From NCBI GenBank assembly GCA_041624435.1, contig JBFJVB010000092.1, positions 1 through 13,307 on the forward strand: a stretch of 13,307 nucleotides of DNA, read 5' to 3'. Source of the stretch: Oceanococcus sp041624435 (GTDB lineage Bacteria; Pseudomonadota; Gammaproteobacteria; Nevskiales; Oceanococcaceae). The position numbers were made by a program, and so were the translations under genes. Under the pieces are notes generated by a model, which saw only the letters and a list, made by a program, of their open reading frames with translations, was not told the origin of the DNA and searched no databases. Position 1 is the first letter of the stretch, and each line of letters begins with the position of its first letter. Of the stretch, positions 6,996 through 13,307 are shown in pieces.

Positions 6996-7595
6996 ATGAA
7001 GCAAGGTAACCACCGCAAGGCGAAGACCGACAGCCGTGAGTACGCCGCGGTGAAACAGGGCATGGTCGATGCGGCCATCGAGCTCATGGCCGGCAATGGT
7101 TTTCGCAAGTTTCGTTTTGAGGCGCTGGCGGAGAAGCTCGGCTGCAATCGCGCCACCATCTATCGCTACTTCGACAGCAAGCAGGACCTCATCAGCGCGG
7201 TAATGATGAACCTGATGCAGGACATCACCCGCGACATCATTCGCCAGACCGCGGGCAATACGGTGAGCAGCCAGAGCTTCACGGATGCGCTCTACGAGAT
7301 CATCACCCGGCTGCGCGAAAATCCGCGCTATGCCATTGTGATGGATGCGCAGAACGTCGAAACCTTCGCAAGGCTGACGCATGCGTATTTTTCAGATATC
7401 ACCACCAGTATGCTGGAAAAATTCCTGATCGAAGATCCAGCGCGGCCGGTGCTCAAGGAAGGCCTGACCATCTCGGACGTGGTGGGCTGGTTGATGCACC
7501 AGATCATTTCCTACGGTTTTTTCGGGATTCCCGGAGAGTCCGAACAGCAGCGGAAGGATTATCTGCTCAGGATGGTCGTCTCGGTGGTGGTGTAG
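6996..7595 (+). CDS. TetR/AcrR family transcriptional regulator, divergent from P450
   Basis: Regulator of 199 aa from ATG 6996. The basic N-terminus (MKQGNHRKAKTDSR) leads into the TetR helix-turn-helix at about 20-66: VDAAIELMAGNGFRKFRFEA, then LAEKLGCNRATIYRYFDSKQ, a textbook recognition helix and YFxSKxDLI ending. The C-terminal domain is not assignable to a ligand class. A frame extension to TTG 6957 adds 13 residues but would run through the candidate operator. Neither start has a strong ribosome-binding site (AAGG touches the ATG), so the start is uncertain. Divergent placement suggests it controls the P450 gene and itself. The 3' end abuts the broken phosphatase remnant on the opposite strand. 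Confidence 0.92.
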   Translation: MKQGNHRKAKTDSREYAAVKQGMVDAAIELMAGNGFRKFRFEALAEKLGCNRATIYRYFDSKQDLISAVMMNLMQDITRDIIRQTAGNTVSSQSFTDALYEIITRLRENPRYAIVMDAQNVETFARLTHAYFSDITTSMLEKFLIEDPARPVLKEGLTISDVVGWLMHQIISYGFFGIPGESEQQRKDYLLRMVVSVVV

Positions 7596-7599
7596 GTCG

Positions 7600-8014
7600 A
7601 CCTCACGCTGGAGCTGAGCCAGAGTACGGGCTTCACCCAGGCCCGGCTGGCGGTACAGGAAAGCTGGAATCTGCAGCCTGGTGGCAGGATTGCCCGCCAT
7701 CGCAGCCGCGGCGAAGGCGGACAATTCAGGGAAAGCCGCAGCAATGTCTTCATGGATGCCTTGGTGTACTGCCAGGCTCAGCGTCGCAAAGTCTGATTCG
7801 AGAAAACGCATGCGCGCATGCTCATCTTCACGCAGCACACTGACGACGTGCGTGACCCCGATCTTATCGAGAGCTGCCCTGTCCCCAGGGACAGGGCAGC
7901 TCCAAGACACAAGTTGTCCCGGATCAGGCTGAAGCGGGTTGCCGGCTCATCCAGCGTGAAATGCCGGTCAATGCCAAACCACGCCAACAGCCGATGACCC
8001 CAGTGATCGAGCAT
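7600..8014 (-). pseudogene. Dual-specificity-phosphatase-like gene, frameshifted and decayed
   Basis: The minus strand begins well: AAGGAG lies 9 nt before ATG 8014, giving MLDHWGHRLLAWFGIDRHF and then FSLIRDNLCLG, the usual opening of small DUSP-type proteins. A 32-bp palindrome (7871-7902) then changes the frame. On the other side, in another frame, come LDKIGVTHVVSVLREDEHAR and, further on, IHEDIAAAFPELSAFAAAAM, typical of the middle of the fold. Removing 32 bp restores a single frame. The later stretch AFLYRQPGLGEARTL sits where the signature VHCxAGxxRS should be, with Arg for the catalytic Cys and Glu for the catalytic Arg. The usual C-terminal 40 or so residues are missing, and the frame runs on antisense into the TetR gene. 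The gene is therefore non-functional. The P-loop alignment is by eye and is the weakest part. Confidence 0.65.
7871..7902. repeat. 32-bp perfect palindrome inside the phosphatase remnant (REP/RAYT-like unit)
   Basis: Two perfect 15-bp arms, GAGCTGCCCTGTCCC and its complement, flank a 2-bp CA centre. It contains the GGGACAG/CTGTCCC word often seen in palindromes linked to REP-associated tyrosine transposases. Only one copy is present here and there is no transposase nearby. Its length, not a multiple of three, accounts for the frame change in the phosphatase-like gene. There is no T-run, so it is not a standard terminator. Confidence 0.7.
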
Positions 8015-8164
8015 TGCGTTGCTCTCCTTCGACATCGATCAGCCTGGAACTTGCCCGGACGGCACGCCAGGGCCTGCGCGCCCCGGAATGCCCGGGCAGC
8101 CCCCCGTATGCAGATCAAGTTCGAAAACAGGTTCCGGTCTCTGGCAGCCACAACGCGCGGATGG

Positions 8165-10726
8165 TCAGCGAACCTCAACCCGACCGTTCTTCAAGGTGGT
8201 GACGGATTCCAGCGTTGCGGCCTTGAGCTCGTCCTCACAGAACGGCGGGTCCACCCAGATGCCCTGCGAGTACTTGATCTGCTGTTCATCCGCCCGATCC
8301 CAGGCGTGCTGACTTCGCTGGCTGCCCAGCAACAGGGTTCGGGCGTCGGGACAACGGCCATCCTTGAAGAACTGCACGGCTTGAACAAAGCTGGGACCAC
8401 CGCCACCGGCACCAATGTGATCACCACGCCAGCGCGTACCCATGGCATTGAACAGGCCGCGGGTGCCTTCACCACCGTGCAGCGGGGTGCGCGATGTGCC
8501 GTACTCGCTGAGCTGATAGTTCCGCAGGGTGGCATCCAGCGGAATCCCTGCATCACGCATCTGTTTCACCGTGTCGCCCAGGGCGTTGTAGATCGGCAGA
8601 TAGGCCGGATTCAGCCCGGCAGGCGTATTCACCGGATCATTGATATCGAAAGGAATCTTCCACATCGGGTTGGCCGAAATCCCGACGTAGGAAATCAGGA
8701 AATCCAGATCCGCAAATGCCAGTTCGGTCAGCCGGGTGAACAGCACGGCACCCGGATCGTCCAGCGTATGGGTGCCACCCCAGTTGTCCAGCACATCGCA
8801 GGCTTCGCTCACATCAATGAACTCCGGAAAGCCCGAACCATCAGGCGTCACCGGCATCTGGCCGCTGGCCCGGCAGTAGCTCACCAGATCGTCGGCCCAC
8901 AGTTCGTAGAACATGTTCCGGTCGGAAAACAGCAGGTCCTGAATATCCTGCCGGCTGAAGGTGGTCTTGTCCGGATCGGTCACACCCTCGAGTCGGTCGA
9001 GGATCAGTCGATGCCCCAGGCGGGTGCGGGTTGAACGCGCCGAATTCTCGGGACCAAACACGCGCGAATAGCCGGTCAAGGGCTCATGGACATTGGTCAG
9101 CCAGTGACTTTCGTTCGAATTGACCACGTAATCCCTGCGTTTGATCACCGGCTGCAGGTCAGCCGGCATGGTCTTGGGTGCAACCGAGTCCGGCGAGGTG
9201 GGCACATCGCAGCTGGAGTCCGCCCCGTTGATCACCGCCACCGCGAGGGTATTCCACAACGCATGCCCTAAGGCCGTATTGCAGCGCGCTGCATGCTCGT
9301 TCGAAATATTGGGCACGGTGCCGACATCGGTCCACAACGCATTGCCCTGCGAATCGGCCACCGTGCTGGTTGCCCAGGGATTGCCCACCCAGCGAGCGGC
9401 GGACGCGTAGTATTCGTCCACCGAACGGGCCTGATTGGTTTCCCAGAACTGGTTGGCGATACGCGCGCTGCCGGTGTTCATGTCGATCATCGCGAACGCC
9501 GTGGCCTGGGTCCAGGGCATCAGCGGGATACCCAGGGCGGTGGTGACAATCGGTCCATAAATCGTCGAGTAGAACGTATGACTGCGCGTTCCGATGCTGC
9601 CATCTTCCTCCAGCACCTCGATACTGATTTCAGTGGCCTCCATGTCATGAACCTGGCCATCCACCACATACTGCGTCGGGTTTCCCGGCACCAGCGTCAG
9701 TTCGGCAATCGCCATACGCCGGGCAGCGGACACGGTATGCGACCAGGCAATGTGCTCGTTGTGTCCGATCATGACCAGGGGCTGACCGATGAAGCCCATG
9801 CCGGAGACATTGAACCGCCCCGGAATCTGCACATGCATCTGCCAGAAACGGTCGAAACCGTCCCAGCCCCAGTGGGGATTGCCCAGCAGCAAACCGGATT
9901 CATTGTCGGTGGCATCGCCGCCTAAAGCGATGGCATTGGAACCGCCGTTGCGAACGCGGTCGGAAAAGGCCTGCATCAGTGCGGGTATATGAGCGATACC
10001 GCTGGCTGCTCCCGGCCCACCGGTCACTTCGTCCAGGGCGGCATTGACCGCATCGGCCACATCTGAATACACCGGAACACGGCCAAACAGCGGAACGGAA
10101 TTCGGCACGCGGGGCACCGAGGTAAGGCTTGGTGGCGCGGCAGTGACCATGCCCGACCAGACCAGGTCACGCCCACCCAGGCCGAGCAACTGGTACAGGC
10201 GGCGGGCCACATCGATGCGGCTGATCGGCCGCACATGCGCGCCCCCGCGGCATCCCGCGTCGGGGAGATTGTCGACGCCATGGTGGGCCAGATAGGTGTT
10301 GTAACCCTCGAGATACCCATCAAGCAATTCGAGAATCTCCGGCCGGGGCCCCAATGGCGGCGGGGAATTCAGAATACTTTCGAGATCAGCCGTCTCGTTG
10401 ATGTAGCTGTTGAACAGATTGATATTCGCTCTGCCAGCGCCGAGGTCGCGGCCTGCATATTTCGCCCCTTCCCCCGCCAGATTGGTCCACATGGCTGCGA
10501 GCAGACAGAAGTTGTCCTCGGCCTGAGCAAACCCGACGCCCCGGCCCAGATCGTAAGCATCCTTGGCGATGATATGCGGAATTGAATGTTCGGTCCGCCG
10601 GATCGAAACCTCACCCGCTTGTTCGGCAGCCCTGCTCGAGCCGCTGAGCTGCCCCGCACCCTGCCTTCCGCCGCTGCACGCCACGATGACCGTCAAAACT
10701 GCAAAAAGGAATAACTTACGCAACAT
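8165..10726 (-). CDS. Penicillin/acyl-homoserine-lactone acylase family lipoprotein (Ntn hydrolase)
   Basis: Envelope amidohydrolase precursor of 853 aa that should self-cleave into alpha and beta chains and hydrolyse an amide such as an N-acyl group. The signal peptide ends in lipobox IVAC with Cys17. The alpha part carries GVGFAQAEDNFC. Cleavage is expected before Ser263 in NGGSNAIALGG. From Ser263 as beta1, position beta23 is His285 in GNPHW and beta70 is Val332 after GHNEHIAWSHT. These match the His23/Val70 pattern of PvdQ-type AHL acylases rather than the Gln23 of penicillin G acylase. The Asn of the oxyanion hole should be Asn536 or Asn538 in VVNSNESHW. Length fits the family. The start is supported by the lipoprotein signal; the ribosome site AGGT is weak. 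It diverges from a lipoprotein metallohydrolase. The true substrate could be an acyl-HSL, another N-acyl compound or a lactam. Confidence 0.93.
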   Translation of the reverse strand: MLRKLFLFAVLTVIVACSGGRQGAGQLSGSSRAAEQAGEVSIRRTEHSIPHIIAKDAYDLGRGVGFAQAEDNFCLLAAMWTNLAGEGAKYAGRDLGAGRANINLFNSYINETADLESILNSPPPLGPRPEILELLDGYLEGYNTYLAHHGVDNLPDAGCRGGAHVRPISRIDVARRLYQLLGLGGRDLVWSGMVTAAPPSLTSVPRVPNSVPLFGRVPVYSDVADAVNAALDEVTGGPGAASGIAHIPALMQAFSDRVRNGGSNAIALGGDATDNESGLLLGNPHWGWDGFDRFWQMHVQIPGRFNVSGMGFIGQPLVMIGHNEHIAWSHTVSAARRMAIAELTLVPGNPTQYVVDGQVHDMEATEISIEVLEEDGSIGTRSHTFYSTIYGPIVTTALGIPLMPWTQATAFAMIDMNTGSARIANQFWETNQARSVDEYYASAARWVGNPWATSTVADSQGNALWTDVGTVPNISNEHAARCNTALGHALWNTLAVAVINGADSSCDVPTSPDSVAPKTMPADLQPVIKRRDYVVNSNESHWLTNVHEPLTGYSRVFGPENSARSTRTRLGHRLILDRLEGVTDPDKTTFSRQDIQDLLFSDRNMFYELWADDLVSYCRASGQMPVTPDGSGFPEFIDVSEACDVLDNWGGTHTLDDPGAVLFTRLTELAFADLDFLISYVGISANPMWKIPFDINDPVNTPAGLNPAYLPIYNALGDTVKQMRDAGIPLDATLRNYQLSEYGTSRTPLHGGEGTRGLFNAMGTRWRGDHIGAGGGGPSFVQAVQFFKDGRCPDARTLLLGSQRSQHAWDRADEQQIKYSQGIWVDPPFCEDELKAATLESVTTLKNGRVEVR

Positions 10727-11015
10727 AAACAGGTACCTATGGTCCGGCGCTCATGGCGGCCTGGATCGTATTGCTCAGAATTTCTGAACCAGCCGAATCC
10801 CGAGATGAACTCACAACACTGACTTAAGGCAACTGTATTATCAATAGCAAATTCTACTTAAGCCGATTACCTTAACTGCTGCGTGTGGTTATCATGGCCA
10901 ACTGATCTCAAGCCCGGCGCTGCTTCATCCAGGGCCGCAGGCAGCCCTTGAACTCAGACGAGGGGCAAAGCCCCGCGCCGAGTTCGATCAAGCACACTTG
11001 CAGACGGAGGATCTC
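10727..11015. promoter_or_regulatory. Divergent control region between acylase and metallohydrolase genes
   Basis: This 289-nt gap serves two divergent genes. Its AT-rich core (about 10815-10880) contains two CTTAAG sites at 10823-10828 and 10857-10862 in near-identical context (ACTTAAGGC and ACTTAAGCC), 34 bp apart. For the + gene, TTACCT (10867-10872), 17 nt and TATCAT (10890-10895) could be a promoter. For the - gene, GATAAT on the minus strand (10842-10837) is a fair -10 without a clear -35. TCAGAATTTCTGA at 10775-10787 is a perfect 6-bp inverted repeat around one base in the acylase leader. A short GGGGCAAAGCCCC hairpin lies at 10962-10974. No gene is seen here. Confidence 0.45.
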
Positions 11016-12260
11016 ATGCAGCGCCGCTTTCCGGAACTTATTGTGATGCTTGCGGTGGCAAGCCTGTTGGGCGCTTGCGGCAGCGCAGTGCCGCTCGATC
11101 CAGCATCCACCAGCGCGATGTCTCGCGATACCGCCAAGGCGCCCCTGGCCTGCTTTGACCGATGCGATGTCAGCGCATGGACGCCGCTACCGGCGGCAAC
11201 GCCAGTTTCACCGGCCGTGCAACTGGCCAGGGATACGTATCTGGGCGAAGACGCCACCGATCCGAATCAGGTCAAACTGTGGTGGACCGGAGTTTCCAGT
11301 TTCATCGCCGCCGCTGGCGGACATCTGTTTCTGTTCGATGCCTGGGAGATCGTCGGGCCGCATGAGGACTATCTGCCGATCGGTCGGGAAGAGCTGGCGG
11401 CGATTCAACCCGAGCTCATCCTGATTGGCCATGGCCATTTCGACCACGCGGCCGATGCGGGCTACGTCGCGGCGCGCAGCGGCGCCGTGGTTGTCGGTTC
11501 CGAAGTGATCTGCGACCAGGTCAAGGAAGACGCCGCGGCCAGCCTGGCAGGTGGCGCGGACAACTTTGCCTGCCTGATCGTCGGCGTGGATGACAACACC
11601 CCACAACCCGGTACCGTGCAGTCCATCAAACTTTGGGAAGACATGGCCGAAGTGCAGATCTTGCAGCATATCCATTCCGCGGCCACGCCCGAGTTTCAGG
11701 ACCCGGGCACACCCTATGCCCACATTCCGGACTTGCTGACCTACATCGAGCATGTGAACACCAACCCGCAGGAAATCCTGCAGTTCCTGCCAACGCTGGC
11801 CGACCAGCCGGGTGGGGCCTGGGCCTATCATCTGCGCGTCGGTGATTTCAGCCTGCTATGGCATGACACCGTGGGGCCGATCAACAGCGGCAACCCCTAT
11901 GCGCAGGAAGTTCAGTCCGCCCTGAACGGCTTTCCGGACTGCGTTGACGTGCAGCTGGTGCCGATCGTGGGATTCAACCAGCCCATGAACGGACTGCGTG
12001 ACCCTCGCCTGTACGTGGAACATGCCCACCCCCGCCTGATACTCCCCACCCATCACGACAGCTGGGAACCTGTGGTGGGCGGCGGTGCGCGCAGCTATGA
12101 AGGCGCCTGGCGAAGCGAAGTGGCCACGCTGGAACATCCCCCCTTGCAGGATTACCTGCGCGACCCCGAAGATTATCTGCTGATGCGCAGCTACCGCATC
12201 GATGACCCGATCTGGAAAATTCCGATGCCCGGTTCATCCTGCGCGGAACAAACCGATTGA
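11016..12260 (+). CDS. Metallo-beta-lactamase-fold hydrolase, predicted lipoprotein
   Basis: Predicted lipid-anchored envelope hydrolase of 414 aa with two metal ions. The signal peptide has a hydrophobic core IVMLAVASL and lipobox LGAC with Cys21. The metal-binding motif HxHxDH is HGHFDH at 139-144. His218 or His220 (QHIHSAA), Asp284 (WHDT) and His346/His347 (PTHHD) are candidates for the remaining ligands. KLWWTGVSSFIAAAGGHLFL near 86-105 resembles the first strands of UlaG-like members. ATG 11016 is preferred because GGAGG lies 5 nt upstream and it begins the signal peptide directly; the in-frame TTG at 10998 overlaps that site. It is divergent from the acylase lipoprotein, which suggests shared control and a related envelope role. 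Substrate is unknown, and nothing specifically marks it as an AHL lactonase beyond the common fold motif. Confidence 0.93.
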   Translation: MQRRFPELIVMLAVASLLGACGSAVPLDPASTSAMSRDTAKAPLACFDRCDVSAWTPLPAATPVSPAVQLARDTYLGEDATDPNQVKLWWTGVSSFIAAAGGHLFLFDAWEIVGPHEDYLPIGREELAAIQPELILIGHGHFDHAADAGYVAARSGAVVVGSEVICDQVKEDAAASLAGGADNFACLIVGVDDNTPQPGTVQSIKLWEDMAEVQILQHIHSAATPEFQDPGTPYAHIPDLLTYIEHVNTNPQEILQFLPTLADQPGGAWAYHLRVGDFSLLWHDTVGPINSGNPYAQEVQSALNGFPDCVDVQLVPIVGFNQPMNGLRDPRLYVEHAHPRLILPTHHDSWEPVVGGGARSYEGAWRSEVATLEHPPLQDYLRDPEDYLLMRSYRIDDPIWKIPMPGSSCAEQTD

Positions 12261-12274
12261 TCCGGCAAGCCGGA
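12261..12274 (+). other. Hairpin directly after the metallohydrolase stop
   Basis: TCCGGCAAGCCGGA begins on the base after the stop codon and can form a 5-bp stem with a CAAG tetraloop. No T-run follows, so it is not a standard intrinsic terminator. It may protect the 3' end or help Rho-dependent ending. Confidence 0.3.
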
Positions 12275-12580
12275 CGGGAAGTACGGGCTCAGCCTGTCGA
12301 CACCGCGTTCACCAGCGCCATCAATCACCGGCGCGGCGTCCTGCGATCACCGCCCTCCTCCTGCCTCGAGAGACCGTAAACCCTTGTCCTTGATCGTGAT
12401 GTACGCCCACCCTGCGTGCCGGAGCAAGCGGCGGCGCTTTTTACCAGAAGCCGCAGCCGCCTCGACACACGGCCTCGGGCGACCCCATCTGCACCGGCCC
12501 CGTCACTGGCAAGCGGGCCGGGATGAAACTGACGGGCTCCACAATGCCAAACCCGTCCGGGAACCCGGGAGCTTTACTGA
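12275..12580. other. Intergenic region without a recognised gene
   Basis: About 306 nt separate the metallohydrolase hairpin from the next gene. Short frames run through it, including one from 12384 that overlaps the next gene, but none has recognisable content or a good ribosome site. The last 50 nt hold inverted repeats next to the hydrolase ribosome-binding site: GACGGG/CCCGTC at 12531-12557 and GCTCC/GGAGC at 12536-12572. No clear promoter was identified. Confidence 0.4.
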
Positions 12581-13105
12581 ATGATTGATAAAGTTTACTT
12601 CTCCCACGGCCTGGAGAGCGGCCCCTGGGGTTCAAAAATCAAGCGCCTTGCGGCAACTGCCGAATTACATGGCCTGTCGGTCACCAGTCTTGACTACCAG
12701 GGGATGCGAAGTCCGGCGCAACGCGTCGCCAAACTGGTTGACCACGTAGCGAATGAACCTGAAGGCAGCTACATCCTGGTCGGATCCAGCATGGGCGGCT
12801 ATGTGTCTTTTGCCGCAGCAGAACGGCTCCGCCCTGCCGGCCTGTTTCTGCTCGCGCCTGCGGTACTGATGCCGAACTACCCAACCCAGGATTGCGTCCC
12901 CCCCTGCCCGTACATTGAAGTAGTCCACGCCTGGGACGACGCCGTCATCCCCATTGAAAACGTGATTTCATTCGCACGCCGGCTCAATTGTTCCTGTCAT
13001 ATCCTAGCGGGTGAGCATCGACTGCTCGGTGCCGCCCTGGAACAGACCGATGCGCTTTTTCGAGCCTTTCTATTGCGCCTGAATATAGCCGGCCCGAAGG
13101 CATAA
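12581..13105 (+). CDS. Small alpha/beta hydrolase (YqiA/YcfP-like)
   Basis: Probable cytosolic serine esterase-type hydrolase of 174 aa, near the size of small YqiA/YcfP-like proteins. FSHGLESGPWGSK at 7-19 is the oxyanion-side opening seen in this group. The nucleophile elbow is GSSMGG with Ser70. The acid is Asp119 or Asp120 in HAWDDAVIP, and the base is His146 in GEHRLLG, so the triad looks complete. ATG 12581 has GGAG 9 nt upstream. The gene stands alone downstream of the metallohydrolase, with a 320-nt gap that argues against tight co-translation. Physiological substrate is unknown; carboxyl esters are the usual guess for the fold. Confidence 0.88.
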   Translation: MIDKVYFSHGLESGPWGSKIKRLAATAELHGLSVTSLDYQGMRSPAQRVAKLVDHVANEPEGSYILVGSSMGGYVSFAAAERLRPAGLFLLAPAVLMPNYPTQDCVPPCPYIEVVHAWDDAVIPIENVISFARRLNCSCHILAGEHRLLGAALEQTDALFRAFLLRLNIAGPKA

Positions 13106-13307
13106 CGAAAAACGCCCCGACCAGCGCAGCGTCCGGCCTGACCTCGCGCCGCCGGGGGCGCCCCTGCACAGCCATTTCCCAGGAAAGACCGGGAACTGCT
13201 CCTCCACGATCCGTCACGGAACCGCCTCCGTCGGCCGGTGCCTCACGTAGCGAGGTGCAAGTCCAGCCAACACCGCCCTGCCCCGGTACAGTGAATCGGC
13301 CACAGCA
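13106..13307. other. Terminal non-coding segment with a possible structured RNA piece
   Basis: No gene is supported in the last 202 nt. A GC-rich hairpin (GCGCC and GGCGC arms near 13146-13161) lacks a T-run on the + strand. The stretch from about 13238, TGCCTCACGTAGCGAGGTGC followed by AAGTCC, forms a short bulged stem and recalls domain I pieces of bacterial group II introns. No GTGYG-type 5' end is visible and the window stops before any maturase, so this remains a weak suggestion. Confidence 0.25.

Noticed and set aside
7961..9034. Long + strand open frame of 357 codons
   Set aside because: It is mostly antisense to the well-supported acylase gene. Its content has no family features and reflects GC-rich codon bias.
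9293..9925. Plus-strand open frame of 210 codons
   Set aside because: It is a shadow of the acylase gene on the other strand.
10962..10974. GGGGCAAAGCCCC hairpin as a terminator
   Set aside because: There is no T-run, and it lies upstream of a gene rather than at the end of one.
10998..11015. TTG start for the metallohydrolase
   Set aside because: It overlaps the strong GGAGG site that serves ATG 11016, and the lipoprotein signal starts cleanly at that ATG.
12384..12584. Short + strand frame of 66 codons before the alpha/beta hydrolase
   Set aside because: It has no ribosome-binding site and no recognisable content, and it overlaps the next start.
13106..13161. Minus-strand terminator (GGGGCG followed by a T-run) near the end
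   Set aside because: The pairing arm is about 40 nt away, and no minus-strand gene is seen entering from the right.

Overview
The window looks like a chromosomal stretch of a GC-rich gammaproteobacterium. The evidence is a base composition of roughly 60% G+C by eye, sigma70-like promoters, Gram-negative lipoprotein signal peptides and the protein families present. The family mix (MaoC-like hydratase, FadI-type thiolase, cytochrome P450, TetR regulators) suits a hydrocarbon-, lipid- or steroid-using lineage. A narrower placement would be a guess. No rRNA, tRNA or CRISPR array was seen.

Layout. (1) 3-2045, +: the 3' part of a one-piece sensor, with a two-component-type beta-propeller, a Y_Y_Y domain, one membrane segment, a coiled coil and a GGDEF diguanylate cyclase domain. 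Its 5' end lies outside the window. (2) 2069-2305, +: a decayed IS91-family transposase fragment. (3) 2468-5309, +: a tight operon of TetR regulator, MaoC-like hydratase and FadI-like thiolase, with both junctions overlapping by ATGA. A perfect palindrome covers the regulator's start codon, and a promoter placed to give a leaderless mRNA lies just upstream. The thiolase lacks the nucleophilic Cys and the GHP His. (4) 5438-6832, -: a cytochrome P450 converging on the thiolase and divergent from a second TetR regulator (6996-7595, +). (5) 7600-8014, -: a dead dual-specificity-phosphatase-like gene, broken by a 32-bp perfect palindrome that resembles a REP/RAYT-type unit. (6) 8165-10726, -: a lipoprotein Ntn-hydrolase (penicillin/acyl-homoserine-lactone acylase family) with PvdQ-like active-site residues. 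It is divergent from (7) 11016-12260, +: a lipoprotein metallo-beta-lactamase-fold hydrolase. (8) 12581-13105, +: a small YqiA/YcfP-like alpha/beta hydrolase, followed by about 200 nt without a recognised gene.

How the genes may work together. The central block (regulator, hydratase, thiolase-like protein, P450, second regulator) reads as a locally controlled acyl-CoA and oxygenation module. The P450 could introduce oxygen into a lipophilic substrate, and the MaoC and thiolase-like proteins could act on a CoA thioester derived from it. This link is inferred from adjacency only. The divergent acylase and metallohydrolase are both predicted envelope lipoproteins and may be co-regulated. The AHL-acylase-like active site makes amide or lactone signal hydrolysis one option among several. 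The transposase remnant, the broken phosphatase and the palindrome mark the area as one with past rearrangement.
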